Source: Chromatiaceae bacterium (GTDB taxonomy: Bacteria > Pseudomonadota > Gammaproteobacteria > Chromatiales > Chromatiaceae). From it: a DNA stretch of 64,000 bases. The position numbers and the translations under genes are program-made. This document shows, piece after piece, positions 17,556 through 26,296 of the stretch (positions are counted from its first letter, which is position 1; each line of letters starts with the position of its first letter). The notes under the pieces were generated by a model. It saw only the letters and a list, made by a program, of their open reading frames with translations. It was not told where the DNA came from and ran no database searches. Where the stretch lies: contig JACKMU010000007.1 of assembly GCA_024235215.1 (NCBI GenBank), forward strand, positions 124,001-188,000. The letters run 5' to 3'.

Positions 17556-18472
17556 TGGCGATCAAGCCGAGACCTGGAAAAGAGGCGGTCACCACCAAAG
17601 GCTGGTTGAGAGCCAATAAATGGCTGATTCTGCGGCGCATGAGCCAATTCGGCATACTGGGGCTGTTTCTGCTCGGACCACTGGCAGGAATATGGATTGT
17701 CAAAGGAAATCTGGCGTATAGCATGACGCTGGACGTTCTTCCGCTGAGTGATCCGCATATTCTGCTGCAGGCGGTGTTGGCGGGGGTGGAGCCACATAAA
17801 GAGGCTCTCATTGGTGTAAGCATCGTGATCGTCTTTTATATGCTGATCGGTGGCAGAGTTTTCTGCTCCTGGGTTTGCCCGGTCAATCTGGTTACCGACC
17901 TGTCGTGCTGTGTGCGCAGAATGCTGGGTATACGTTCCAGCACTCAACTCTCCCGGTCCGCCCGTTACTGGCTGCTGGGTGTGACGCTGATTTTGCCCCT
18001 GATTACCGGGGCTATTGTGTGGGAGATGTTCAACCCGGTATCCATGGCCTTCCGCGGTCTAGTGTTTGGTCTGGGCATGGCCTGGGTAATTCTGCTCGGA
18101 ATCTTTCTATTCGATATCTTCGTAGCCAAAGAGGGCTGGTGCGGTCGGCTCTGTCCAGTGGGAGCGTTTTACAGTTTGCTCGGTTGGAAGAGTTTGGTGC
18201 GCGTGGTAGCCGAGGATAGAGAGAAATGCGACGACTGCATGGATTGCTTTGAAGTGTGTCCTGAAGAGCAGGTGATAAGGCCCGCTCTGAAAGGTGCCGC
18301 GCAGGGTATCGGGCCCGTGATCCTCTCTTCCAATTGCACCAATTGCGGGCGCTGTATTGATGTCTGTCCCGAAGATGTCTTCCATTTCGGAAGCCGATTT
18401 TCCAATCAGAGATTGAACATTGAAACCATAGAAAGTAGCCGCAAACAGGATAGTCTCTCTGACGCGGCTTAG
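17555..18472 (+). CDS. napH: membrane quinol dehydrogenase subunit NapH
   Basis: A 305-residue inner-membrane iron-sulfur protein. Membrane helices are visible around residues 33-50, 88-106, 140-160 and 170-192. Two CX3CP motifs (CSWVCP, CGRLCP) lie by the membrane, and two [4Fe-4S] motifs (CDDCMDCFEVCP, CTNCGRCIDVCP) are in the cytoplasmic C-terminus. With NapG it forms an alternative quinol oxidase module feeding NapA. The ATG at 17555 shares a base with the napG TGA; GGGAGGG sits 7 bases upstream, so the two are translationally coupled. Confidence 0.94.
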   Translation: MAIKPRPGKEAVTTKGWLRANKWLILRRMSQFGILGLFLLGPLAGIWIVKGNLAYSMTLDVLPLSDPHILLQAVLAGVEPHKEALIGVSIVIVFYMLIGGRVFCSWVCPVNLVTDLSCCVRRMLGIRSSTQLSRSARYWLLGVTLILPLITGAIVWEMFNPVSMAFRGLVFGLGMAWVILLGIFLFDIFVAKEGWCGRLCPVGAFYSLLGWKSLVRVVAEDREKCDDCMDCFEVCPEEQVIRPALKGAAQGIGPVILSSNCTNCGRCIDVCPEDVFHFGSRFSNQRLNIETIESSRKQDSLSDAA

Positions 18473-18519
18473 ATTCTGGTTATACCGGTATTGCAGATAG
18501 CTTGATAATGGAGAATGAG

Positions 18520-18951
18520 ATGAAAAAAATCATGGTAACGCTAACCACCGCTCTGACGGTGATGATTTTTAACAGTATATCCATGGCTGGCGCAGTCGAA
18601 TCTCTGCGCGGGTTTCAGGATCTGATGGCGACCTCCCAGGAGCCCAGTAAAAAGGAGGATCTGGTCGTCAAGGGGGGTATAGAACGCAGTTACAAGCAGC
18701 AACCACCGGTGGTCCCTCATAAGGTCGACAAGGATGAGATCAATCTTAAGGTGAACACCTGTTTGAACTGTCATAGCGAAAAGACCTTTGAGGCAAAAAA
18801 AGCTCCGAAGATAGGTGATAGCCATTTCGTCGATCGGGAAGGCAAGGTGTTGAATACACTCTCCAGTCGCCGCTATTTCTGCAACCAGTGTCATGCCCCA
18901 CAAGTGAATGCGGATCCGTTGGTCGAGAACACTTTTGAAGGGGCGAAATAA
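18520..18951 (+). CDS. napB: diheme cytochrome c subunit NapB
   Basis: About 143 residues with a Sec signal peptide (about 1-25, ending SMAGA). Two CXXCH heme c motifs are present: CLNCH and CNQCH. NapB is the electron-transfer subunit of the NapAB complex in the periplasm. The ATG at 18520 is preferred because GGAG lies 6 bases upstream and the signal peptide then begins MKK; a TTG at 18502 and an ATG at 18508 are also in frame. It follows napH by 47 bases. A hairpin separates it from napC. Confidence 0.94.
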   Translation: MKKIMVTLTTALTVMIFNSISMAGAVESLRGFQDLMATSQEPSKKEDLVVKGGIERSYKQQPPVVPHKVDKDEINLKVNTCLNCHSEKTFEAKKAPKIGDSHFVDREGKVLNTLSSRRYFCNQCHAPQVNADPLVENTFEGAK

Positions 18952-18963
18952 GAAAATGACCGT

Positions 18964-18999
18964 TGAGCGATTTCCCATCCTGACAACGGGAATCGCTCA
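18964..18999 (+). promoter_or_regulatory. inverted repeat between napB and napC
   Basis: TGAGCGATTTCCC and GGGAATCGCTCA form a stem of 12 pairs with one bulged T and a loop of 11 bases. It starts 12 bases after the napB stop. The following sequence is not T-rich, so an mRNA-stabilising or processing role is more likely than termination. Confidence 0.6.
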
Positions 19000-19039
19000 C
19001 CCAGATAGCAGATGAGCCAGACTATTACAGGTGAACGCG

Positions 19040-19630
19040 ATGACTTCGGGCGAAAAAAAGGGCACTTTCGGGATACTGGTGCTGGGAATTGTTTTGGGTA
19101 TCGCCCTCTGGGGTGGTTTCAACTGGACTTTGGATCTGACCAATACAGAGGTGTTCTGCATCTCCTGCCATGAGATGGAGGCGACCCCTTATAACGAACT
19201 GCAGGAGACTGTCCATTTCACCAATAGAACGGGGGTGCGCGCAACCTGTCCGGATTGCCACGTTCCGCGGCCCTGGATACACAAGATCATTCGAAAAATA
19301 CAGGCCTCCAATGAGCTTTACCATCATTTCGTAACCGGTGAAATCGATACACCGGAGAAGTTTGAAGAGAGGAGGTTGGCATTGGCCCAGAGTGTCTGGA
19401 GTGCGATGAAGAAGACCGATTCACGGGAGTGCCGGAACTGCCACAAGTTCGAATCGATGAATCTGGACAAACAGCAGTCACGAGCCGTAGATGCACATGA
19501 ACCCTACTATTGGGAGGCGGTGGATGGCAAGGAGCCTGCCTATACCTGCATCGATTGCCATAAGGGAATTGCTCATTCGCTGCCCGAGGGATTTGATCCT
19601 GCCTGGAATTCGCCAGGAGGAGAGGGATGA
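19040..19630 (+). CDS. napC: tetraheme cytochrome c quinol dehydrogenase NapC
   Basis: About 196 residues of the NapC/NirT family. One N-terminal membrane anchor (about residues 9-26) holds a periplasmic domain with four CXXCH motifs: CISCH, CPDCH, CRNCH and CIDCH. NapC takes electrons from quinol and hands them to NapB. The ATG at 19040 has AGGTG 6 bases upstream; a GTG at 19031 is the alternative. It is the last gene of the napFDAGHBC set; no napE or napL is present. Both the NapC and the NapGH quinol routes are therefore encoded. Confidence 0.94.
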   Translation: MTSGEKKGTFGILVLGIVLGIALWGGFNWTLDLTNTEVFCISCHEMEATPYNELQETVHFTNRTGVRATCPDCHVPRPWIHKIIRKIQASNELYHHFVTGEIDTPEKFEERRLALAQSVWSAMKKTDSRECRNCHKFESMNLDKQQSRAVDAHEPYYWEAVDGKEPAYTCIDCHKGIAHSLPEGFDPAWNSPGGEG

Positions 19631-19994
19631 AATCCTCTGGGAGATGGCGAGGACGGCAGTAATATCAGCAATCAAGTTGTTTTGGTCGACACCCTGAATG
19701 GTGTGAAACCACTGTATAAGCAGGAACTGATTTATTCAGTGCATCTCATGGATCATCGATAGGGTGCCCTTTTCAATCCAGTTGGGCGGTTGAAAATGAA
19801 GTAAATCGAAATGTGCACGCTTCAATCTCGAACGCTGAGCATGTCCGAGTGGCGCTATTCAACATTTTCCTGGCCACCATCACTGATAATTTCTGGTAGC
19901 CTGAATAGCCTGGCAGAACAGTACCTGTCAGGCTATTGTTATTTCGACTGCAAGTAAAACAAAACAGGCGAATTAACCGGAGATCCCAATCGAA
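19631..19994. other. napC-moaA intergenic region
   Basis: About 360 bases with no plausible gene. The second half contains a near-perfect hairpin at 19904-19937 (listed separately). The region must hold the end of the nap transcript and probably a moaA promoter and leader. I could not fit it confidently to the molybdenum cofactor RNA motif. Confidence 0.55.
19904..19937 (+). promoter_or_regulatory. 13-bp inverted repeat upstream of moaA
   Basis: AATAGCCTGGCAG and CTGTCAGGCTATT pair at 12 of 13 positions around an 8-base loop. It lies 57 bases before the moaA ATG. A short T-rich tract (GTTATTT) follows. It could be the nap operon terminator, a moaA leader element or an operator. Confidence 0.55.
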
Positions 19995-20975
19995 ATGAAT
20001 GAGCTGATTGATCCGTTTGGCCGTAAAATAGAATACTTGCGGCTATCGGTGACAGACCGTTGTGATTTTCGCTGCTTTTACTGTATCCCCAAGGGCTTCA
20101 AGGATTTTACCGAATCCGACAAGCGCCTCAACCTGGAGGAATATGTTCGTCTGATCCGGCTTTTCAGTGAATTGGGGGTGGACAAGATTCGCATCACCGG
20201 GGGTGAACCACTGATGCATCCCGACCTGCTGAGGATGGTGACTCGATTCTCTGCACTGCCAGGAATCAGCGATCTCTCGTTAAGCACCAACGCCTCTCAG
20301 TTGGCGAACCGGGCCAAAGAACTCAAACAGGCAGGGATAAACCGCATCAATGTGAGTCTGGACTCATTGAATCCTGAACGCTTTCGCAACATCACGCAGG
20401 GCAACCTGAGTCAGGTGATCGCGGGTCTGATGGCTGCCCGGGATGCGGATATTCATCCGATAAAGATCAATATGGTGGTAATGCGTGACCAGAACCTGGA
20501 TGAAGTGGGCGATATGGTCGATTTTTGTATTGAACACGGATTTACGTTGCGTTTCATCGAGGCGATGCCGATAGGTACAGGCGGGCAGAGTGTAATAGAG
20601 AGCTATGTCAACTTGGATGAAGTTCGCGGAATTCTATCACAAAGGTTTGAGTTCGAACCCTGCAGAATGACCGGTGCCGGTCCTGCCAAATATGTCAGAG
20701 TCAAGGGTGAACGGCTGAAAATCGGCTTTATTACACCGATGTCCCAACACTTTTGTGATAGCTGTAACCGCGTCAGACTCTCCTGCGAAGGGACGCTCTA
20801 CCTCTGTTTAGGTCAACAGGACAAGCTGGAGATGCGCCCTCTGCTCAGGCAAGATCTGCGTGACGAGCAGTTGAAAGCGGAGATAGTGGCTGCAGTTCGA
20901 CGCAAACCGGAGAAACATGAATTTAACACCAGCCCGTATCAGGTAGTGCGAGTGATGTCATTGACTGGCGGATAG
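19995..20975 (+). CDS. moaA: GTP 3',8-cyclase MoaA
   Basis: A 326-residue radical SAM enzyme that starts molybdenum cofactor synthesis by converting GTP to 3',8-cH2GTP. Cys23, Cys27 and Cys30 (CDFRCFYC) bind the SAM cluster. The C-terminal substrate cluster is carried by CDSCN and a later Cys pair around LSCEGTLYLC. The protein ends in the Gly-Gly tail needed for activity. Its place directly after napC makes sense because NapA needs the molybdenum cofactor. CCGGAG lies 12 bases before the ATG. No other moa genes are adjacent. Confidence 0.96.
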   Translation: MNELIDPFGRKIEYLRLSVTDRCDFRCFYCIPKGFKDFTESDKRLNLEEYVRLIRLFSELGVDKIRITGGEPLMHPDLLRMVTRFSALPGISDLSLSTNASQLANRAKELKQAGINRINVSLDSLNPERFRNITQGNLSQVIAGLMAARDADIHPIKINMVVMRDQNLDEVGDMVDFCIEHGFTLRFIEAMPIGTGGQSVIESYVNLDEVRGILSQRFEFEPCRMTGAGPAKYVRVKGERLKIGFITPMSQHFCDSCNRVRLSCEGTLYLCLGQQDKLEMRPLLRQDLRDEQLKAEIVAAVRRKPEKHEFNTSPYQVVRVMSLTGG

Positions 20976-21049
20976 CTGATTGACACACTCCTGTGCCAAC
21001 CCCGTTCTCCCAGTACCTCCTGATAACTGGTTGCGAATCCTGAAGCAAT

Positions 21050-21349
21050 CTAAGGCAGGACCTTCTTGAACGGTTTGACTGTGACCTTGGTATAGACGCC
21101 GGTCAACATATAAGGATCCTCACCGGCCCAGGCTTTTGCCTGGGCAAGGTCATCAAATTCAGCCACGATCAGACTACCGGAGAAACCTGAGGAACCGGGG
21201 TCCTCGCTGTCAATGGAGGGAAATGGACCTGCCAGCAGAAGCCGTCCTTGATCACGCAATCTGTTGAGTCTCTCCAGATGTCCTGGTCTGGCTTGCATCC
21301 GGGCTTGGAGACTGTCCTCTCGATCGACCCCGATAATTGCATAAAACAT
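21050..21349 (-). CDS. yciI: YciI family protein
   Basis: A 99-residue protein with the YciI ferredoxin-like alpha+beta barrel. Visible features are the start MFYAIIGVDRED, the conserved His24 in RPGHLERL, the GPF segment and Asp78 in AGEDPY. Family members resemble muconolactone isomerase; the reaction of YciI itself is not established. The ATG at 21349 has AGGAG 6 bases upstream; the frame extends further but into yciB. It lies 10 bases after yciB on the same strand, the standard yciB-yciI order. Confidence 0.88.
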   Translation of the reverse strand: MFYAIIGVDREDSLQARMQARPGHLERLNRLRDQGRLLLAGPFPSIDSEDPGSSGFSGSLIVAEFDDLAQAKAWAGEDPYMLTGVYTKVTVKPFKKVLP

Positions 21350-21359
21350 AAGATGCTCC

Positions 21360-21905
21360 TTAGCTCTCTTCCTGACTCCGGTCCTGAGCGTGCCGGGCCA
21401 TGTAGAAGGACTGCAGAATGATAAACACAACTGTCAAAGCAAGCATTCCGAACAGTTTGAAGTTGACCCACGCCGCTTCGGAAAAGTTGAATGCAACATA
21501 AAGATTGAGCGCACCCGATACAAGAAAAAATAGTCCCCAGGAGATATTGAGACGTCCCCAAATTGCATCGGGTAAATCAACAGCATGCCCCATCACCCTT
21601 GCCACCAACGGCTTTTTTCCGATGAATTGACTGCCGACAAAGACTGTGGCGAAGAGCCAGTTCACTACGGTCGGTTTCCACTTGATGAAGAGTGGATCCC
21701 TGAGTAACAGTGTCAACCCGCCAAAGATAACCAGCAGGCCGAGAGTCACCAGATGCATCTTTTCCAACTGTTTGCGGAGCAACCAGAAATAGCCTACCTG
21801 GAGTATTGAAGTAGCGATGGCGACTGCTGTGGCCACATAGATGTCATACAGTTGGTAGGCAACGAAAAAAAGTACTATCGGGAGGAAATCAGTCAGAAGT
21901 TTCAT
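21360..21905 (-). CDS. yciB: inner membrane septation/intracellular spread protein YciB (IspZ)
   Basis: A 181-residue integral membrane protein with about five hydrophobic helices. The start MKLLTDFLPIVLFF and the central KWKPTVVNWLF and INISWG-like (LNISWGLFF) segments are diagnostic of YciB/IspZ. In E. coli YciB interacts with the elongation and division machinery and supports envelope integrity. It is flanked by yciI downstream and an unknown gene 8 bases upstream on the same strand, so the three probably share a transcript. Confidence 0.93.
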   Translation of the reverse strand: MKLLTDFLPIVLFFVAYQLYDIYVATAVAIATSILQVGYFWLLRKQLEKMHLVTLGLLVIFGGLTLLLRDPLFIKWKPTVVNWLFATVFVGSQFIGKKPLVARVMGHAVDLPDAIWGRLNISWGLFFLVSGALNLYVAFNFSEAAWVNFKLFGMLALTVVFIILQSFYMARHAQDRSQEES

Positions 21906-21913
21906 CGTTTGGT

Positions 21914-22678
21914 TCAGTGAAGTTTGGCAGCAGGTGGGTATTCGTGGTAGTAGCGTTCAATAACCTCACGAACATCATCCGGATATTCCTGCACTTTTAC
22001 CTGTTCCATACCTTCGCTGAAAAAGCCCGGGGCAACTTCCGGATGCTGCTCCACGACATCCGCAAATGCTGATTCCATCAATATTGGCGAAAGCATTCTG
22101 GTAGCCACTATCGCTCTGTTGATCAGCAGAAGAGTGCGTGGATTGTGCATGGGTTCATTGCGTGTATACCTAAGCGAGATTGCTGGAGAGACGGAATCGA
22201 GAATCTCACCCATGGCGAAAAAGAGAGATTCGAGTTCTTTCTCAGCGTAGGTTTGATTGGCCAAGCGGGCAATCCCGTTGACCACCAGTTCCACATTGCT
22301 CAACTCACCCTGCTGTTTTGCCACCCAGAGTCCGAGAGAGAGAGCCAGTTGTTCCAGACGTTCGATCGAGTCGTTCAGGCCTAGATCCAGTGAGAGTTGC
22401 GCGAGCTCAGTGAGCAAAGTCAGCCCGTAATCTCCCAGCTCACTGACATCCATTGCCCCGAATACACCCTTTTCGACATAGGGATCCGGATTATTACGCC
22501 ACTCCTGAACGCGCAGGAGATCGATCAGCTGCATCAGTGATTTCTGCAACAGTTCAGGAGAAGTATTGACCTCCTGTTGAACCAGGGTGTTGGTGTCATT
22601 CCAGGCATCCAGTAACTCCTGTACCGATTCGGTCAGATGTTCTGCAAACCAACTGAGATCTGTAGGTGGTAATTCCAT
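21914..22678 (-). CDS. hypothetical helical cytoplasmic protein
   Basis: A 254-residue protein I do not recognise. It has no signal peptide or membrane segment, is acidic, and is rich in Leu and Glu with patterns typical of helical bundles. There are no cysteines and no obvious nucleotide or metal motif. It is upstream of yciB with 8 bases between them, so it is probably the first gene of an unknown-yciB-yciI operon, divergent from trpH. Codon use and the clean open frame with family-like neighbours support a real gene. The function is unknown. Confidence 0.75.
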   Translation of the reverse strand: MELPPTDLSWFAEHLTESVQELLDAWNDTNTLVQQEVNTSPELLQKSLMQLIDLLRVQEWRNNPDPYVEKGVFGAMDVSELGDYGLTLLTELAQLSLDLGLNDSIERLEQLALSLGLWVAKQQGELSNVELVVNGIARLANQTYAEKELESLFFAMGEILDSVSPAISLRYTRNEPMHNPRTLLLINRAIVATRMLSPILMESAFADVVEQHPEVAPGFFSEGMEQVKVQEYPDDVREVIERYYHEYPPAAKLH

Positions 22679-22794
22679 GGAGATAGACTACTAACTGATA
22701 CTTAGGTGTCGCAGCATACTTGACCCGGCTTGCCTGTACAAATGCCCAGAAACTACGCTCTGATTCTGCCCTATATTCCCGATACAATGAAGCA

Positions 22795-23664
22795 ATGAAT
22801 GAGAAATATGATCTGCATGTTCACTCCACTGCCTCTGATGGAACTCTGACGCCAACAGAACTGGTGCGACTTGCCGCAAAGTCGGAGATCCGGACCCTGG
22901 CACTGACAGACCATGATACGACAGCTGGAGTGGAAGAGGCCTCCAGAGAGGCACAGCTTTGGGGGATCAACCTCATTCCTGGAGTTGAAATTTCAACCAC
23001 CTGGAACAATCGGGGAGTCCACATTATCGGCTTGGGCATCGACCTGGACTGTACGGCGCTGCAATGTGGACTCGAATCGATTCGAGCCTATCGACTTTGG
23101 CGGGCAGAGGAGATAGGCCGCCGTCTTGAGCAAGCAGGAATACCTGGTGCCTTTGCGGAGGCACGCAGAATCGCTGGTGGCACAGTGATCGCCAGACCCC
23201 ATTTTGCCAGTTTCTTGGTTGACCGGGGAATCGCTCCCAATATGCAGTCGGTATTCAAACGTTATCTCGTCAGGGGAAAGCCGGGTTATGTACCCAGCCG
23301 CTGGGCTGGTTTCAATGAGGCAATTGAGTGGATCAAGACCGCAGGAGGAACTGCTGTGATTGCACATCCGGCCCGCTATTCGCTTTCCCGGACCCAGTTG
23401 AGGAGGTTGCTCGGGGATTTCGTCGCTGCAGGTGGTGAGGCACTGGAGGTGGTATCCGGTACCCACAACAAAGATGAAATTCAAACCATCGCTTTTCACG
23501 CAGCTTATTTTGGACTATTTGCATCTGTCGGTTCTGATTACCACGGTCCAGGCCATTGCCGGCCTGTACTGGGGTGCTTGCCAGATCTACCGGAAGCAGT
23601 AATCCCAATCTGGGAAAAATGGAGTGAGACGCCTCCTTTAAAAGTTGCCAATCGGGTATTATGA
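22795..23664 (+). CDS. PHP-domain phosphoesterase, RNase AM / TrpH type
   Basis: About 289 residues of the PHP superfamily. Metal-binding motifs are visible in order: DLHVHSTASDG (residues 6-16), LTDHDT, GVEIS, ARPHFA, VIAHPAR and GSDYHGPG. The E. coli homologue YciV (RnaAM/TrpH) trims 5' ends of short RNAs, 5S and 23S rRNA, and hydrolyses 3',5'-nucleotide bisphosphate. The ATG at 22795 places the first metal motif at its normal position; the frame is open further upstream. The gene order with yciO, an M50 protease and trpS is conserved in gammaproteobacteria. Confidence 0.9.
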   Translation: MNEKYDLHVHSTASDGTLTPTELVRLAAKSEIRTLALTDHDTTAGVEEASREAQLWGINLIPGVEISTTWNNRGVHIIGLGIDLDCTALQCGLESIRAYRLWRAEEIGRRLEQAGIPGAFAEARRIAGGTVIARPHFASFLVDRGIAPNMQSVFKRYLVRGKPGYVPSRWAGFNEAIEWIKTAGGTAVIAHPARYSLSRTQLRRLLGDFVAAGGEALEVVSGTHNKDEIQTIAFHAAYFGLFASVGSDYHGPGHCRPVLGCLPDLPEAVIPIWEKWSETPPLKVANRVL

Positions 23665-23713
23665 CGCTCTTTTTGTCATTGCAGCAAAGCAAGCCGCTTC
23701 AGAGTAGAGCCAG

Positions 23714-24340
23714 ATGGCACAGTTTTTCCAGATTCACCCTGATAATCCTCAGGTTAGGTTGATCAGACAGGCAGTGGAGTTCATTCGCCAGGGTGGTGTC
23801 ATTATCTACCCTACGGACTCCAGCTATGCTTTGGGCTGTCATCTTGGTGATAAAGGTGCGATGGAGCGTATTCGCCAAATACGACGGGTCGATGACAAGC
23901 ACAACTTTACGCTGGTCTGTCGTGATCTGTCGGAGATCGCGACCTATGCAAGGATTGGAAATCAGCACTATCGCTGGCTCAAATTGCTGACTCCGGGTCC
24001 TTACACATTCATTCACCGGGCCACCAAACAGGTGCCCAGACGATTGCAGCATCCGCGCCGCAAGACGATCGGGATAAGGGTCCCGGACAACCGCATCGCG
24101 CAAGCGCTGCTGGAGGAGCTGCGTGAACCGCTGATGAGTTCCACTTTAATACTCCCGGGAGAAGAGATGCCAATGGTCGACCCCTATGAGATGCACCAGC
24201 TGTTGGGACACGCGGTGGAGCTGATTATCGATGGAGGATATTGTGGCCTGGAACCCACCTCGGTGCTGGATATGGAGGAAGAGACGCCGCGTGTGCTGCG
24301 GGTCGGCAAGGGTGATGTCTCTCTGTTTGAACAGGAATAG
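23714..24340 (+). CDS. yciO: YciO (YrdC/Sua5-like protein)
   Basis: A 208-residue YrdC-fold protein. The nucleotide-binding region VIIYPTDSSYALGC, the KHNFTLVCRDLSEIA segment and IGIRVPDN are family hallmarks. YrdC/Sua5 makes threonylcarbamoyl-adenylate for tRNA t6A; YciO is a paralogue whose in vivo role is less clear. The opening MAQFFQIHPDNPQ and the location between trpH and trpS identify it as YciO rather than TsaC. It ends 6 bases before the protease gene. Confidence 0.92.
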   Translation: MAQFFQIHPDNPQVRLIRQAVEFIRQGGVIIYPTDSSYALGCHLGDKGAMERIRQIRRVDDKHNFTLVCRDLSEIATYARIGNQHYRWLKLLTPGPYTFIHRATKQVPRRLQHPRRKTIGIRVPDNRIAQALLEELREPLMSSTLILPGEEMPMVDPYEMHQLLGHAVELIIDGGYCGLEPTSVLDMEEETPRVLRVGKGDVSLFEQE

Positions 24341-24346
24341 TCGCCA

Positions 24347-25048
24347 ATGGAAGCACTGACCACGATTCAGAAGCTGATCGTATTCTCCGTACCTGTTCTG
24401 TTAGCGATAACTGTGCACGAAGCGGCGCATGGCTGGAGTGCGAGCCGACTAGGCGATTCCACGGCAAAAATGCTGGGACGGGTAACCTTCAACCCTTTCA
24501 AGCATATCGATCCGGTAGGTACCATCGCAGTCCCGCTTATTTTGGTCATTCTGGCAAAAGTGACCGGAACACCGATGTTTCTTTTTGGTTGGGCCAAACC
24601 GGTTCCGGTCAACTGGCGTAATCTGCACAGTCCACGACGCGATATGGCACTGGTCGCGCTGGCAGGTCCAGGTGCCAATCTGCTGATGGCGGTCATTTGG
24701 GCGCTTGTCATCCAACTGGGTAGCGAACTCTATCCGATATCTCCCTGGGCGGCGTTGCCACTGAGCTATATGGGGGGGGCCGGAATTCTGATCAACCTGA
24801 TTTTGATGGTGCTCAATCTCGTACCAATTCTCCCACTGGATGGAGGACGGGTGTTGAATTCCCTGCTGCCCGCACGATTATCTATGTATTATGCTCGTCT
24901 CGAACCTTATGGGCTGATACTCATTATTTTGCTGTTGATGAGCGGTATGCTGGGCCGGATACTCTGGCCACTGGTTGATTTTTTTATGGGTCTGCTACCC
25001 GTTTCTGATCTGCTGGTACAGCGTCTCATCACATTCTTATTAATGTAA
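24347..25048 (+). CDS. M50 family (site-2 type) membrane zinc metalloprotease
   Basis: A 233-residue membrane protein with five to six hydrophobic segments. The zinc motif HEAAH (residues 24-28) is in the first helices, and the third ligand is in the NLVPILPLDGGR motif. No PDZ or CBS domain is attached, so this is the minimal FtsI/Rip-independent form often found before trpS. Such enzymes cut proteins inside the membrane; the substrate here is unknown. It lies 6 bases after yciO and 18 bases before trpS, so it is part of the same transcript. Confidence 0.88.
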   Translation: MEALTTIQKLIVFSVPVLLAITVHEAAHGWSASRLGDSTAKMLGRVTFNPFKHIDPVGTIAVPLILVILAKVTGTPMFLFGWAKPVPVNWRNLHSPRRDMALVALAGPGANLLMAVIWALVIQLGSELYPISPWAALPLSYMGGAGILINLILMVLNLVPILPLDGGRVLNSLLPARLSMYYARLEPYGLILIILLLMSGMLGRILWPLVDFFMGLLPVSDLLVQRLITFLLM

Positions 25049-25066
25049 ATTCAAAGGGTTATAATT

Positions 25067-26284
25067 TTGAACGAGCTTCTGCAACAGCATGCCCGTGTGT
25101 TGTCCGGCATGCGCCCCACTGGGCGACTTCATCTAGGCCACTATCACGGTGTGTTAAAAAACTGGATCGAACTTCAGCACCAGTATGACTGTTACTTCTT
25201 TGTAGCGGACTGGCATGCGTTGACTACCCATTACGAAGACCCGCAGATTATTCCTGATAGTGTCTGGGAGATGGTAATCGACTGGTTGGCGGTCGGTATC
25301 AACCCAGGGGAAGCGAGGCTTTTTATCCAGTCCCAGGTACCGGAGCACGCTGAGCTTCATCTTCTGCTCTCGATGATCACTCCACTGGGATGGCTCGAGC
25401 GGGTGCCAAGCTATAAAGATCAGCAGGAGAAGCTGAAGGGACGTGATTTGACAACCTACGGTTTCCTCGGCTATCCGCTGCTGCAAGCTGCGGATATTCT
25501 GATCTACAAGGCAGGACTGGTGCCGGTGGGTGAGGATCAGGTCGCGCATGTTGAACTGACGCGGGAGGTGGCTAGGCGCTTTAATCACATCTACGGGCGT
25601 GAGCCTGGATTCGAAGAGAAAGCCGAGCAGGCTAGAAAGAAGATGGGTAAGAAGAGTGCAAAGCTCTTTTCCCAATACCACAAGGAGTACACCGAGCGGG
25701 GAGATCTGGAGTCACTGCAGGCTGCCAGGGCGCTGTTGGAGAGTCAGCAGAATATAACCCTGAATGACAAGGAACGCCTATTTGGTTACCTGGAAGGTGG
25801 TGGCCGTATGATCCTGCCCGAGCCGCAGCCACTGTTGACCAAAGCCTCCAAGATGCCTGGACTCGATGGCCAGAAAATGTCCAAGTCGTATGGCAATGTC
25901 ATCTCTTTACGGGATGAGCCGGAGGTGGTCGAGCGCGCACTCAGGACGATGCCAACAGATACCCAGCGTGTGCGTCGCACTGATCCGGGAGAACCGGCAC
26001 GCTGCCCGGTATGGCAGTTCCACGAAGTCTATTCCGACGATTCTGTGAAAACCTGGGCAGCCGACGGGTGCCGCAACGCCGGTATTGGCTGTATCGAGTG
26101 CAAACAACCGGTTATCGAAGCGGTTTTAAGCGAACTCAAACCGATTCATCAGCGTGTGAGGGAACTGGAGCAGCAGCCTGAGATGGTGCGTACCATTATC
26201 GCAGAGGGCACAGAGGAGGCACGGGACATGGCGCGCCAGACCATGGAAGAGGTGCGACTTGCCATGTCGTTAAGGCATCTCTAG
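25067..26284 (+). CDS. trpS: tryptophan--tRNA ligase, long form
   Basis: A 405-residue class Ic synthetase that charges tRNA-Trp. The HIGH-type motif is HLGH (22-25) and KMSKS is at 270-274. Between the Rossmann halves there is a charged insert of about 70 residues (about 181-250) absent from the 334-residue E. coli enzyme; a similar long form is known in other proteobacteria. The start is TTG at 25067, supported by AAAGGG 8 bases upstream and by the next candidate Met lying inside the conserved GMRPTG motif. Confidence 0.95.
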   Translation: MNELLQQHARVLSGMRPTGRLHLGHYHGVLKNWIELQHQYDCYFFVADWHALTTHYEDPQIIPDSVWEMVIDWLAVGINPGEARLFIQSQVPEHAELHLLLSMITPLGWLERVPSYKDQQEKLKGRDLTTYGFLGYPLLQAADILIYKAGLVPVGEDQVAHVELTREVARRFNHIYGREPGFEEKAEQARKKMGKKSAKLFSQYHKEYTERGDLESLQAARALLESQQNITLNDKERLFGYLEGGGRMILPEPQPLLTKASKMPGLDGQKMSKSYGNVISLRDEPEVVERALRTMPTDTQRVRRTDPGEPARCPVWQFHEVYSDDSVKTWAADGCRNAGIGCIECKQPVIEAVLSELKPIHQRVRELEQQPEMVRTIIAEGTEEARDMARQTMEEVRLAMSLRHL

Positions 26285-26296
26285 AGGGCATCGGCG

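Noticed and set aside
19640..19994. Molybdenum cofactor riboswitch before moaA
   Set aside because: Attractive by position, but I could not fit the conserved core by eye; only the hairpin is reported.
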